A stretch of 64,000 nt of DNA from Betaproteobacteria bacterium Ga0077527. Lineage in GTDB: Bacteria; Pseudomonadota; Gammaproteobacteria; Burkholderiales; SG8-41. How positions within the stretch are numbered: position 1 is the stretch's first letter; each line of letters opens with the position of its first letter. The position numbers were made by a program, and so were the translations under genes. The stretch covers positions 186,001-250,000 of the forward strand of contig LNDW01000018.1 of assembly GCA_001464815.1 (NCBI GenBank). Direction: 5' to 3'. This document shows, piece after piece, positions 1 to 8,250 of the stretch. Under the pieces are notes generated by a model. The model ran no database searches, was not told the origin of the DNA, and saw nothing but the letters and a program-made list of their open reading frames with translations.

Positions 1-1369
1 CTGCGGCCTGCGGGTTCTGGCCGTAATCGACCATGCGCGAGGTCACCTGCATGTGGCCCTGCGCCTGCATCGATCCGCCCATCACGCCGAAGCTCATCAG
101 CGGCTTGCCGTTTTGGGTAAGGAAGCCGGGGATGATGGTGTGGAAGGGGCGCTTGCGCGGCGCGACGATGTTGGCGTGGCCCGGTTTCAGGCTGAAGCCG
201 TAGCCGCGGTTCTGCAGGCTGATGCCGGTGCCCGGCACCACCACGCCGGAACCAAAGCCGGCGAAGTTGGACTGGATGTACGACACCATCATGCCCGACT
301 CGTCGGCGGCGGTCAGGTACACCGTGCCGCCCCTGGCCGGGTTGCCGTGTGCCGGTTCCTGCGCCTTGTTCATGTCGATCAGCTTCGCGCGTTCCTTCAG
401 ATAGGCCTTGTCGAGCATTTCCGACGGTTTCACCCGCATCGCCGCCGGGTCGGAAACATATTCGTTGATGTCGGCGAAGGCGAGCTTCATCGCCTCGATC
501 TGCAAATGCATGCTGTCCACGGAATCGACCGGCAGCTTGGCGACGTCGAAGTTTTCGAGGATGCCCAGCGCAATCAGCGCGGCGATGCCCTGGCCGTTGG
601 GCGGAATCTCGTGCAGCGTGTAACCGCGGTAGTCGATGCCGATCGGTTCCACCCAGTCGTTCTTGTGGGCGGCGAGGTCTTCCAGGGTCATCGCGCCGCC
701 GTGCTGCTTGGCCCAGGCGACGATCTTCTCGGCGAGGTCGCCCTTGTAAAAGGCCTCACCCCTGGTTTCGGCGATGCGTGCCAGCGTCTTCGCCTGAGCG
801 GGGAAGGTGAATTTTTCGCCGGCCTGCGGCGCACGGCCGCGCGGCATGAAGGCTTCGGCATAACCGGGCTGGTTTTTCAGTTCCGGCGCCTGGTTGGCCC
901 ACAGCCGCGAAATCGTCGGCGACACCATGAACCCGTCATTGGCATATTTGATCGCCGGCTCGAACAGGTCGGCGAAGGGCAGCTTGCCGAATTTTTGCGA
1001 CATTTCCAGCCAGGCCGACACGCAGCCGGGCACGGTGACCGAATCCCAGCCGCGGTTGGGCATCACCTGCGCGCCCTTGAACCGTTCCGGCGTCCACGCC
1101 GCCGGCGAGCGGCCCGAGGCATTCAGGCCGTGCAGCTTTTTGCCATCCCACAAAATGCAGAAGGCGTCGCTGCCGATGCCGTTGCTGGTAGGCTCGAGCA
1201 CGGTCAGTGAAATCGCGGTGGCGAGGATGGCGTCCACCGCATTGCCGCCCTTCAGCATCATGCGCAGGCCGGCTTGTGCGGCGAGCGGCTGTGAAGTGGC
1301 GACACAGTTGCGTGCCAGTACCGGCATGCGCTGGGAGGAGTAAGGGAACTGGAAATCAAAGGGAGTCAT
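1..1369 (-). CDS. Gamma-glutamyltransferase family protein (3' end cut by window)
   Basis: An Ntn-hydrolase of the gamma-glutamyltransferase family, which moves or hydrolyses gamma-glutamyl groups. Reading from the ATG at 1369, the protein opens MTPFDFQFPYSSQRMPV and shows the family N-terminal block with GGNAVDAI (about residues 36-43). The GGTVYLTAADESG segment near residue 345 contains the likely autoprocessing and nucleophilic threonine (GGT). The C-terminus, after about 456 residues, lies beyond base 1. No signal peptide is visible, unlike classical periplasmic GGTs, so it may act in the cytoplasm. It is the second gene of a minus-strand pair behind a Bug receptor, but a terminator at 1421-1447 separates them. 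A paralogue is at 2603-4324. The family assignment is firm; the substrate is unknown. Confidence 0.9.
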   Translation of the reverse strand, partial: MTPFDFQFPYSSQRMPVLARNCVATSQPLAAQAGLRMMLKGGNAVDAILATAISLTVLEPTSNGIGSDAFCILWDGKKLHGLNASGRSPAAWTPERFKGAQVMPNRGWDSVTVPGCVSAWLEMSQKFGKLPFADLFEPAIKYANDGFMVSPTISRLWANQAPELKNQPGYAEAFMPRGRAPQAGEKFTFPAQAKTLARIAETRGEAFYKGDLAEKIVAWAKQHGGAMTLEDLAAHKNDWVEPIGIDYRGYTLHEIPPNGQGIAALIALGILENFDVAKLPVDSVDSMHLQIEAMKLAFADINEYVSDPAAMRVKPSEMLDKAYLKERAKLIDMNKAQEPAHGNPARGGTVYLTAADESGMMVSYIQSNFAGFGSGVVVPGTGISLQNRGYGFSLKPGHANIVAPRKRPFHTIIPGFLTQNGKPLMSFGVMGGSMQAQGHMQVTSRMVDYGQNPQAA

Positions 1370-1420
1370 TGCGGTCTCGGTTTCGGGTTTGACGTGCCGG
1401 CGGCGGCTGCGGGAATTGTC

Positions 1421-1447
1421 AAAAAAAACGGGGCCACCCGGCCCCGT
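1421..1447 (-). terminator. Rho-independent terminator after Bug receptor
   Basis: Read on the minus strand, a 7-bp perfect stem (CGGGGCC/GGCCCCG, 1429-1446) with a 4-nt loop is followed by eight T residues (1428-1421). It lies 30 bases past the stop of the receptor at 1477 and just before the GGT start at 1369. Confidence 0.85.
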
Positions 1448-1476
1448 ATCTTACTCCACGGCAATGCCGTGCCGCA

Positions 1477-2445
1477 TCAGGTCGGCGGGATGCCGGCGGC
1501 CTTCACCACCTTCATCCATTTCTGGATTTCGGCGCGGTTGAACTTGTCATGCGCCTCCGGCGAGTTGCCGTTGGGCTCGGCGCCCTGCTCAAGCAGGATC
1601 TTGCTGATTTTCGGATCCTTCAGCGCCTGCGCCATCGCGGCGTTGACGCGGTCGGCGATCGGTTTTGGCAGATTGGCCGGGCCGAACATCGCAAAGCCGC
1701 TGGACACGATGAAATCCTTGTAGCCCTGCTCGATCATGGTCGGGATGGTCGGCGCGGCTGGCGAGCGTTTCTCGCCGGTCTGGGCGATCATGCGCATGCG
1801 GTTGGCGGCGACATAGGGCACCGCAGCGGGCATGCTCGGGAACTGCATCTGCACATGTCCGCCGACGAGGTCGACCATCGACGGGCCGGTGCCCTTGTAG
1901 TGCACGGCGGTGAGCTTGATGCCGGTGGTCGAGATCAGCAGTTCGGATGCGAGGTGACCGACGGTGCCGATGCCTGAGGTGGAGTAAAAGATGTCGTTGG
2001 GGCGCGCCTTCGCCAGTGCGACGAATTCCTTGACGTTTTTCGGCGGCAGCGAGGGATGGATGACAAAGGCCGTCGGCACATCCGCTACAACACCCAGCGG
2101 CGTGAAATCCTTGATCGAATCGTAGGGCATCTTTTTCACCATCGCCGGATTGATGGTGTGCGCCGCCGAGGCGAGCAGCAGCGTGTAGCCGTCGGCCGGT
2201 GCGCGCATCACGGCTTCGGTGCCAATCATGCTGCCGGCGCCGCCGCGGTTATCGACGATGATCTGCTGGCCGAGGATTTCACCCATCCGCGGCAGGAAAA
2301 TGCGGCCGATGATGTCGGTGTTGCCGCCGGCGGCGAAGGGGATGATCATCCTGATCGGTTTGACCGGGTAGTTCTGGGCCTGCGCCGGCGCAAAGGTGCC
2401 GATCAGAAGTGCGGCCATGATGGCCGCTTGGAAACGCGATTTCAT
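1477..2445 (-). CDS. Bug/TctC-family tripartite tricarboxylate transporter receptor
   Basis: Periplasmic solute-binding protein of the tripartite tricarboxylate transporter (Bug) family. I chose the ATG at 2445 because GGAGG lies just upstream and the protein then begins with a typical signal peptide (MKSRFQAAIMAALLIGTFA, cleavage after AQAQ near residue 24). The mature part starts NYPVKPIRMIIPFAAGG and contains the family blocks VDNRGGAGSMIG and ADGYTLL. Its 322 residues match the family norm. No TctA/TctB genes lie beside it, so it must rely on a membrane pair elsewhere. It ends in a strong terminator. The ligand cannot be predicted. It is divergent from the GGT-like gene at 2603. Confidence 0.93.
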   Translation of the reverse strand: MKSRFQAAIMAALLIGTFAPAQAQNYPVKPIRMIIPFAAGGNTDIIGRIFLPRMGEILGQQIIVDNRGGAGSMIGTEAVMRAPADGYTLLLASAAHTINPAMVKKMPYDSIKDFTPLGVVADVPTAFVIHPSLPPKNVKEFVALAKARPNDIFYSTSGIGTVGHLASELLISTTGIKLTAVHYKGTGPSMVDLVGGHVQMQFPSMPAAVPYVAANRMRMIAQTGEKRSPAAPTIPTMIEQGYKDFIVSSGFAMFGPANLPKPIADRVNAAMAQALKDPKISKILLEQGAEPNGNSPEAHDKFNRAEIQKWMKVVKAAGIPPT

Positions 2446-2602
2446 GTTTTTCCTCCGGGAACTGAAGCGTTGTTGGATTTCTGCCCGGAGTTTACCAATC
2501 CCGGAAGGGCCGTGCAGCACTACAGGCGGGCCGGACCTGCGGCCGCAGGTTAGAATTTGCAGCTTCGCCGGGCCATCGGGCCATTTCAGCAGGAGTGTCC
2601 AC

Positions 2603-4324
2603 ATGTCAATGAAACGCATGACCATCATGGGTACCCGCCACGTTGTTGCGGCAGGTCATTATCTGGCCGCACACACGGCTTTCGAGATTCTTGAGGCCGG
2701 TGGCAATGCCATCGATGCCGGTGTCGCCGCCGGGCTGGCCATCGGCGTGCTTCAGACCGAGAAGGTCAACATCGGCGGCGTCGCGCCGCAGATCATCTAC
2801 ACCGCGAAGGACCGCAAGGTGCGCTCGATCGACGGCCTTGGTGTGTGGCCGGCGGCGGTGACACCCGATTATTTCCAGAAAAAACACGGCGGCAAGATCC
2901 CGCCCGGTGTCGAGCGCTGCGTGGTGCCGGCCGCACCGGATGCCTGGATCACCGCGCTTTCACACTTCGGCACCATGAGCTTCGGCGAGGTGGCTTCGGC
3001 GGCAATACGTTTCGCCAGCGAGGGCTTTCCGATGTATCCGCTGATGGCGGATTTTATCGGCGCCAACACCGAGTACTACGGCCGCTGGCCCTCGAGCAAG
3101 AAAGTGTTCATGCCCGGCGGCAAGCCGCCGGTGCCGGGCAAGGTGTTTGTGCAGGCTGACCTCGGCCGCACGCTGAAATACATGGCCGATGAAGAACGCC
3201 GTGCTGCAAAGCGCAAGGGCCGCAAGGCCGGGCTGCAGGCGGCGCGCGATGCCTTTTACAAGGGTGACATCGCAAAGGCGGTGTCGAAGTGGATCACCGG
3301 GCAGGGCGGCCTAATGCGTTACGAGGACTTCGCCAACTTCAAGGTCAATTTCGAGCCGACCGTGAAATCGAAGTTCGGCAACATCGAGGTGCATGCCTGC
3401 GGGCCCTGGTCACAGGGACCGGCGTTACCGATGGCGCTGAACATCCTGAAGGGTTACGACCTGAAAGCGATGGGCCACAACACGCCGCAATACATCCATG
3501 TCGTCACCGAGGCGCTGAAGCTGGCCTTTGCCGACCGTCACCAGCATTTCGGCGACCCCAAATTCGTCAAGGTGCCGCTGACCGGGCTGCTCTCGGACAA
3601 ATATGCCGGCTGGCGGCGCTCGCTGATCAGCGGCGACCGTGCCTGGCCCGGCATGCCGCCGGCCGGTGATCCCAAGACCATGACCACGCTGGACAATATT
3701 TGTATGCCGGTGCCGCAGCCCGATGAGGCGCCGGGTCCTGGTGATACCTCCTACCTCTGCGTCATTGACCGTCACGGCAATGCCTTCTCTGCGACCCCGT
3801 CCGACGGCTCCGACAAGACCCCGATCGTTCCCGGTGTCGGCATCGTCTGCTCGGGGCGCGGCACGCAGTCCTGGTCTGATCCCTCGCATCCGTCTTCTGT
3901 TGCACCAGGCAAACGCCCGCGGCTGACGCCGAATCCGGCGCTGGCATTGAAGGGAGGCCGCGCCTACATGCCCTTCGGCACGCCGGGCGGTGACGTGCAG
4001 ATCCAGGCGATGATCCAGGTCTTCCTCAACATCAACGTCTTCGGAATGTCGGTGCAGGATGCTGTGGAAGCGCCTCGTTTCGCCAGCTACAGCTATCCCG
4101 GATCCTTCGAGCCGCATGCGTACTTCCCGGGGCGGCTGTATCTGGAATCGCGCATCGACAAGGCCACCGGTGATGCACTCGCCGCGCTGGGTCACAAGGT
4201 CTACTGGTGGGATGACATGACCTGGCTCGCCGGCTCGGTGTGCACGATCGTCAACGATTTCCAGCAGGGTGTGCTCCACGGCGGTGCGGATCCGCGCCGT
4301 CCGGCGTACGTGCTGGGCTGGTAA
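2603..4324 (+). CDS. Gamma-glutamyltransferase family protein
   Basis: Second GGT-like Ntn-hydrolase in the window, 573 residues. The start at 2603 is supported by AGGAG about 8 bases upstream and gives MSMKRMTIMGTRHVVAAGH. The family blocks are GGNAIDAGVAAG near residue 35 and GPGDTSYLCVIDRHGNAFS near residue 378, where the Thr of DTS is the expected autocleavage nucleophile. A stretch near residues 190-215 is rich in Lys/Arg/Ala and could be a linker. No signal peptide is evident. It is followed at 4417 by two tandem Bug receptor genes on the same strand, so uptake of its substrate by those receptors is a plausible inference. The substrate need not be glutathione; many such proteins are annotated as acylases or hydrolases of uncertain role. 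Confidence 0.92.
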   Translation: MSMKRMTIMGTRHVVAAGHYLAAHTAFEILEAGGNAIDAGVAAGLAIGVLQTEKVNIGGVAPQIIYTAKDRKVRSIDGLGVWPAAVTPDYFQKKHGGKIPPGVERCVVPAAPDAWITALSHFGTMSFGEVASAAIRFASEGFPMYPLMADFIGANTEYYGRWPSSKKVFMPGGKPPVPGKVFVQADLGRTLKYMADEERRAAKRKGRKAGLQAARDAFYKGDIAKAVSKWITGQGGLMRYEDFANFKVNFEPTVKSKFGNIEVHACGPWSQGPALPMALNILKGYDLKAMGHNTPQYIHVVTEALKLAFADRHQHFGDPKFVKVPLTGLLSDKYAGWRRSLISGDRAWPGMPPAGDPKTMTTLDNICMPVPQPDEAPGPGDTSYLCVIDRHGNAFSATPSDGSDKTPIVPGVGIVCSGRGTQSWSDPSHPSSVAPGKRPRLTPNPALALKGGRAYMPFGTPGGDVQIQAMIQVFLNINVFGMSVQDAVEAPRFASYSYPGSFEPHAYFPGRLYLESRIDKATGDALAALGHKVYWWDDMTWLAGSVCTIVNDFQQGVLHGGADPRRPAYVLGW

Positions 4325-4416
4325 GTACGAGAAAAACGGTGGCCTGGCAGCACTTGGCACGATTGATGCTCAAGGCGCTGCGGCCGGATTGCACCGGTAA
4401 CACTGGAGAACCGATC

Positions 4417-5403
4417 ATGAAGTCAGCATTCAAATTGTCGCGGCAGTTTGCCGTCACCCTCACCGTGCTTGGCGCGGTCATCGCGCCGCAGGCCATCGCC
4501 GCATCCGCCGACTATCCCAACAGGCCGGTGCGGCTGATCGTCGGCTTCCCGCCGGGGGGCGCGGCCGACATTCTTGCGCGCGCTGCAGGCCTGCAGTTGT
4601 CCGAGCGCCTCGGCCAGCAGATCGTCATCGACAACCGCGGCGGTGCCGGCGGCCTGATCGCCACCGAAACCACGGCGCGTGCCAATGCCGACGGTTACAC
4701 ACTGCTGTTCTCGTCGATTCCGCACGTGATCAATCCTCATCTCTACAAGAAGGTGTCGTACGACGCGCTGAAGGATTTTTCGCCGGTGGTGCAGTTTGTC
4801 GCGGTGCCGCTGATGATGGCTTCCGGCCCGTCGCTGCCGGCGCAGTCGGTGAAGGAGCTGATCGATTACGCAAAAGCCAATCCCGGCAAACTCAATTACG
4901 GTTCTGCCGGCAGCGGTTCGTCGAGCCATCTCGCAGTGGAATTGTTCAAGAGCATGGCCGGCATTCGCATGGAACACATTCCGTACAAGGGCACCGGTCC
5001 GCTGATCACCGACATGCTCGGCGGCCAGATTGGGGTGACCATCGCCAGTGCGGTGCCGCTGGCACCGCAGGTGCGTTCCGGCAAGCTGCGCGGCCTTGCA
5101 GTGACCGGTCCGAAACGATCACCGGCATTTCCAAACATTCCGGCCATCGCGGAAACGGTGAAGGGTTATGAAGTGGTGAACTGGTTCGGCGTGTTTGCGC
5201 CGGCCGGTGTGCCGAAGGCGCTGACTGCGCGCATCAACAGCGCACTCAACGAGGCGCTGCGCACTCCAGAGCTGCTGAAGACATTGCAGGCGCAGGGCGC
5301 GGAAGCGGTGGGCGGTACACCGGAAGATTTCGAGCGCGTGGTGCGCGCCGACTTTGTGAAATGGGGTCGTGTGGTGAAGGAGTCCGGCGCCAAGGTGGAT
5401 TGA
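4417..5403 (+). CDS. Bug/TctC-family receptor
   Basis: Periplasmic receptor of the tripartite tricarboxylate transporter family, 328 residues. The ATG at 4417 follows CTGGAGAA and starts a signal peptide (MKSAFKLSRQFAVTLTVLGA, cleavage after AIAA). The mature protein has DYPNRPVRLIVGFPPGGAAD, VDNRGGAGGL-type and ADGYTLLFSS blocks. It is 92 bases after the GGT-like gene and 48 bases before another Bug gene, so the three probably form one transcription unit. The ligand is unknown. Confidence 0.93.
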   Translation: MKSAFKLSRQFAVTLTVLGAVIAPQAIAASADYPNRPVRLIVGFPPGGAADILARAAGLQLSERLGQQIVIDNRGGAGGLIATETTARANADGYTLLFSSIPHVINPHLYKKVSYDALKDFSPVVQFVAVPLMMASGPSLPAQSVKELIDYAKANPGKLNYGSAGSGSSSHLAVELFKSMAGIRMEHIPYKGTGPLITDMLGGQIGVTIASAVPLAPQVRSGKLRGLAVTGPKRSPAFPNIPAIAETVKGYEVVNWFGVFAPAGVPKALTARINSALNEALRTPELLKTLQAQGAEAVGGTPEDFERVVRADFVKWGRVVKESGAKVD

Positions 5404-5446
5404 AGGTGATTGCTGGATAAAAAAGGCGCAAAGCGCCGGAGGAGAA

Positions 5447-5477
5447 AATAGTGTTTAAAAACAATGGCTTATATAAT
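5447..5477 (+). repeat. AT-rich dispersed repeat, copy J (forms start of Bug gene)
   Basis: Matches the right half of the dispersed repeat: AAAAACAATGGCTTAT is identical to copy I inside the oxoprolinase gene. Here the element provides codons 2-9 of the following Bug gene (FKNNGLYN), the same KNNGLY peptide that copy I encodes. The left half is diverged. Confidence 0.7.
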
Positions 5478-6437
5478 ATCGTCATCGGTGCTGCGGTAAC
5501 GCTGCTGCCTATGACCGCAGTGGCCCAGGATGCGGCGTCGAACTATCCCAACCGCACCATCCGCTACATTGTTGGCTACACACCCGGCGGCACCTCGGAC
5601 ATGCTGGCGCGTGCGGTGGGTCAGAAGCTCGCCGCGGCCTGGGGCCAGCAGGTCATCATCGACAACCGTCCTGGCGCGGGCACCAACATCGGCACCGAAC
5701 TCGGCGCCAAGGCACCACCCGACGGCTACACGCTGTTCATGCCGACGGTCGCCAACGCGATCAACCCGACGCTGTATCCGAAACTGAATTACGACATGCT
5801 GCGCGACTTCGCCTACGTCACCAACTTCGCGCGGGTGCCGGGCATCGTGGTTGTGCATCCTTCGCTGCCTGCAAAAAACGCGAAGGAACTGATCGCCATC
5901 GCCAAAGCCAATCCGGACAAGCTGCGCCACGGCTCCACCGGTGTCGGCAGCCCGCACCACCTCGCCGGTGAAATCTTCAAGACCATGGCCGGCGTGAAGA
6001 TGGTGCATGTGCCGTACAAGGGCGCGACGCCGGCGATTGCCGACATCATTGCCGGCCACATCGAAGTCTATTTCGGCGCGATGGTGTCGACGCTGCCGCA
6101 TGCACGCTCCAACCGCCTGCGCGCGCTGGGTGTGACCAGCCTGAAGCGCGTCGATGCGGCGAAGGACATCGCCACGCTCGACGAGCAGGGCCTGAAAGGG
6201 TACGAAACCGGTTCATGGTTCGGCATGGCGGTGCCCACCGGCACGCCGCAGGCGATCATCAGCAAGCTGCATGCGGAATCTACCAGGGCACTGCAGGCGC
6301 CCGACCTGCGTGACCGGATGATTGCCGAGGGCGCCGAATTTGTCGGCGACACGCCGGCGCAGTTCGCCGCCTACATCCGCAGCGAAATCGAGAAGTGGGG
6401 CCGGGCGGTCAAGGCCTCGGGAGCCAAAGTAGATTGA
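5451..6437 (+). CDS. Bug/TctC-family receptor (GTG start inside a repeat)
   Basis: Periplasmic receptor of the tripartite tricarboxylate transporter family, 328 residues. The GTG at 5451 is preceded by GGAGGAG and gives MFKNNGLYNIVIGAAVTLL, a signal peptide ending near AVAQ. The mature part shows SNYPNRTIRYIVGYTPGGTS, a VIIDNRPGAGTN block and PPDGYTLFMP. The first nine codons come from copy J of the AT-rich dispersed repeat, so the extreme N-terminus differs in composition from the rest. It is tandem with the receptor at 4417 and its TGA overlaps a possible TTG start of the next gene. Confidence 0.92.
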   Translation: MFKNNGLYNIVIGAAVTLLPMTAVAQDAASNYPNRTIRYIVGYTPGGTSDMLARAVGQKLAAAWGQQVIIDNRPGAGTNIGTELGAKAPPDGYTLFMPTVANAINPTLYPKLNYDMLRDFAYVTNFARVPGIVVVHPSLPAKNAKELIAIAKANPDKLRHGSTGVGSPHHLAGEIFKTMAGVKMVHVPYKGATPAIADIIAGHIEVYFGAMVSTLPHARSNRLRALGVTSLKRVDAAKDIATLDEQGLKGYETGSWFGMAVPTGTPQAIISKLHAESTRALQAPDLRDRMIAEGAEFVGDTPAQFAAYIRSEIEKWGRAVKASGAKVD

Positions 6438-7489
6438 ACGACAGCAGCTTGAGCAGTACCGGAACCTTGCCAGACCCGCGGCCTGCGGCCGGGGTTTCCG
6501 CAATGGATGAAGCCGCGCTGCGCGCGGCGCTCGAGGCCGGGGATGACCCGGCGATCCGCATCGCGCTGTCTGTCCCGGAGCAGTCGCATCAAGCCTCGCG
6601 CCTGCTGGCCGCGGCCATCGACAGCCGCGGCGAGGGCATCGGCCTGCGCTTTTTTGCGATTCCGCTGGTGATTGTGGCCGGCTCGGGCAAACCCTGCACG
6701 GTGGCTGGTGCGCTGCCCGAGCTGCATGTGCTGCGCGGCCTGCTCGAGCAGCATGGCGCCATCGGCGTCACCCGCAACTTCGGCATGGGTAACGCGCTGG
6801 TCAGTGCAGAGGCGCTGGATGCGCTGTCGCCTTCGGCGCTGTGGCGCGCCGCTGCCGATCCCGCGCAACGTGCACCATTGGATACGCTGCAGCCCGAGCC
6901 GATTGCAGTGGCCGGCAGCCGCGAGCAGGTGCATCTGCGTTTTCTGGTCGGCGCTGGTGTGACGCCGGAACACCTGCCGTCTTTTCTGGAGTCGGCTTCG
7001 AACATCGGCACCTGGGGCATGCCGTTCACCCGTGAAATGGCGCGCCAGCTTGCCCAGCCTGGCCTCGAAATTTTGCCGATGCCGCGCCCGCCGCAGCCGC
7101 TGACCCAGGCCGCCCACGCCGGCCGCCGCGCCCAGCTCGAAGCCGCGCTGAGCCTGTTCCTCGGCAACAACCTGCGCCGTTTTCGTATGGCCGTTGGCGA
7201 TCCTGAAGCCGTGCTGTCCGCACACCGTCTGGACAACAGCGCCGGCGAACTGCGGCTGAGCCTCAGCACGCCCTTTGATGAGTCACTGTTTGAGGGGTTC
7301 GCCTGGCCGCTGCAGCCGCAGGATGACGTCGCCGAAGTGACGAAGCTGCTGCTCGATACGCTGAATGAATGCCGCGTGCCTTCAGTGACCGTGCTGCCGC
7401 AGGTATTGCCGGAGCGGCTTCAGAATGGATCGGTGTTTGTGGCCGGGCGGATGCTGGAGGGCTTGGTCAAGGCGCCGGCACGACATTAA
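6434..7489 (+). CDS. Conserved hypothetical protein
   Basis: I do not recognise this protein. The frame is open and has coding character to a TAA at 7489. The start is uncertain: a TTG at 6434 overlaps the Bug stop codon and has GGGAG upstream, giving 351 residues; an ATG at 6503 would give 328. The sequence is soluble-looking with one hydrophobic stretch (GLRFFAIPLVIVAGSG, about residues 75-90) and a Pro-rich segment (PMPRPPQPL, about residue 215). No catalytic motif is evident. Its position directly behind two receptors suggests co-transcription. AT-rich repeat copy A lies 14 bases past the stop. Confidence 0.65.
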   Translation: MNDSSLSSTGTLPDPRPAAGVSAMDEAALRAALEAGDDPAIRIALSVPEQSHQASRLLAAAIDSRGEGIGLRFFAIPLVIVAGSGKPCTVAGALPELHVLRGLLEQHGAIGVTRNFGMGNALVSAEALDALSPSALWRAAADPAQRAPLDTLQPEPIAVAGSREQVHLRFLVGAGVTPEHLPSFLESASNIGTWGMPFTREMARQLAQPGLEILPMPRPPQPLTQAAHAGRRAQLEAALSLFLGNNLRRFRMAVGDPEAVLSAHRLDNSAGELRLSLSTPFDESLFEGFAWPLQPQDDVAEVTKLLLDTLNECRVPSVTVLPQVLPERLQNGSVFVAGRMLEGLVKAPARH

Positions 7490-7502
7490 AGAATGAGACC
7501 TC

Positions 7503-7537
7503 GATAAGCTATTGTTTTTATTGATAATTTATTGAAT
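7503..7537 (-). repeat. AT-rich dispersed repeat, copy A
   Basis: Minus-strand copy reading AAATTATCAATAAAAACA then ATAGCTTATC. It lies in the gap between the hypothetical gene ending at 7489 and the higBA promoter. The AT content contrasts sharply with the GC-rich flanks. Confidence 0.8.
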
Positions 7538-7567
7538 CGCTCGGGAATTTCAACCGCCCAAAGTTGA

Positions 7568-7596
7568 TTGACCGTTGTAAACATAATGTTTATGAT
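7568..7596 (+). promoter_or_regulatory. higBA promoter with palindromic operator
   Basis: A sigma-70-type promoter: TTGACC at 7568-7573, a 17-base spacer and TATGAT at 7591-7596. A perfect 15-base palindrome, TAAACAT-A-ATGTTTA (7578-7592), fills the spacer and touches the -10 box. This is a natural site for autorepression by HigA or the HigBA complex. Initiation would be expected near 7603, just before the higB ATG at 7604. Confidence 0.7.
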
Positions 7597-7603
7597 GGTC
7601 TGA

Positions 7604-7885
7604 ATGATCCAGTCCTTTGCAGATTCCGAGACTGAACGATTTTTTACGGGTGGCCGATCCCGGCGCCTGCCTCCCGAAATCCGCAATCGCGCGATCATGC
7701 GTCTGACGCAGCTTCATGCGGCAACGCGCATAGACGATCTGCGATTTCCGCCATCCAACCGGCTGGAGCCGCTCAAGGGCGACCGCAAGGGCCAGTGGAG
7801 CATCCGCATCAACGAGCAGTGGCGAATCTGCTTCCGGTTCTCCAACGGCGATGCGTTCGATGTGGCAATCGTTGACTATCATTGA
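7604..7885 (+). CDS. higB: HigB-family toxin (RelE/ParE fold)
   Basis: Type II toxin of the HigB family, an mRNA interferase that cleaves ribosome-bound transcripts; 93 residues, the usual size. The opening MIQSFADSETERFF and the blocks SRRLPPEIRNRA, RLEPLKGDRKGQWSIRIN and QWRICFRF are characteristic of the family. The toxin gene precedes the antitoxin, the order typical of higBA. The ATG fits the family N-terminus although the predicted transcription start is about at the ATG, so the message may be leaderless. Its stop is 11 bases before the higA ATG. Confidence 0.93.
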   Translation: MIQSFADSETERFFTGGRSRRLPPEIRNRAIMRLTQLHAATRIDDLRFPPSNRLEPLKGDRKGQWSIRINEQWRICFRFSNGDAFDVAIVDYH

Positions 7886-7896
7886 CTGGAGTTGTT

Positions 7897-8193
7897 ATGG
7901 CCAAGAACGGATTACCTGCAATTCACCCCGGCGAATTTGTCCGGGAAATTCTCGAGGAGCGTGGCGTATCGCAGGCGGAGTTTGCGCGCCTGCTCGGCGT
8001 TTCGCCGATGCGCATCTCGCATATTGTCAAAGGCAGCCGCCCGGTGACGGCGGAGATGGCCCTGCTGTTCGGACGCGCTTTTGCGCAGTCGCCCCAATAC
8101 TGGCTGAATCTGCAGGCGACCTATGACCTCAAGCTGGCGGAGCAGGCGATTGGCCGACGGTTAAAGGCAGTTTCTGAGTTGGCGTCTGTTTGA
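7897..8193 (+). CDS. higA: HigA-family antitoxin (XRE-type HTH)
   Basis: Antitoxin and autoregulator for HigB, 98 residues. The ATG at 7897 has CTGGAG upstream; an in-frame TTG at 7882 is less likely. The protein opens MAKNGLPAIHPGEFVREILE, typical of HigA, followed by an XRE helix-turn-helix (SQAEFARLLGVSPMRISHIV, about residues 27-46) and the conserved tail FAQSPQYWLNLQATYDL. It would bind the palindrome at 7578-7592. Confidence 0.94.
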   Translation: MAKNGLPAIHPGEFVREILEERGVSQAEFARLLGVSPMRISHIVKGSRPVTAEMALLFGRAFAQSPQYWLNLQATYDLKLAEQAIGRRLKAVSELASV

Positions 8194-8250
8194 ATTGAAT
8201 CCGATACTTTTGATGGCTGTAATCGTGTCAGAGAACTTTTCGATTCATGT

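Noticed and set aside
53..1210. Plus-strand open frame opposite the first GGT-like gene
   Set aside because: The minus strand encodes a convincing GGT family protein running off the window edge; the plus-strand translation is compositionally biased.
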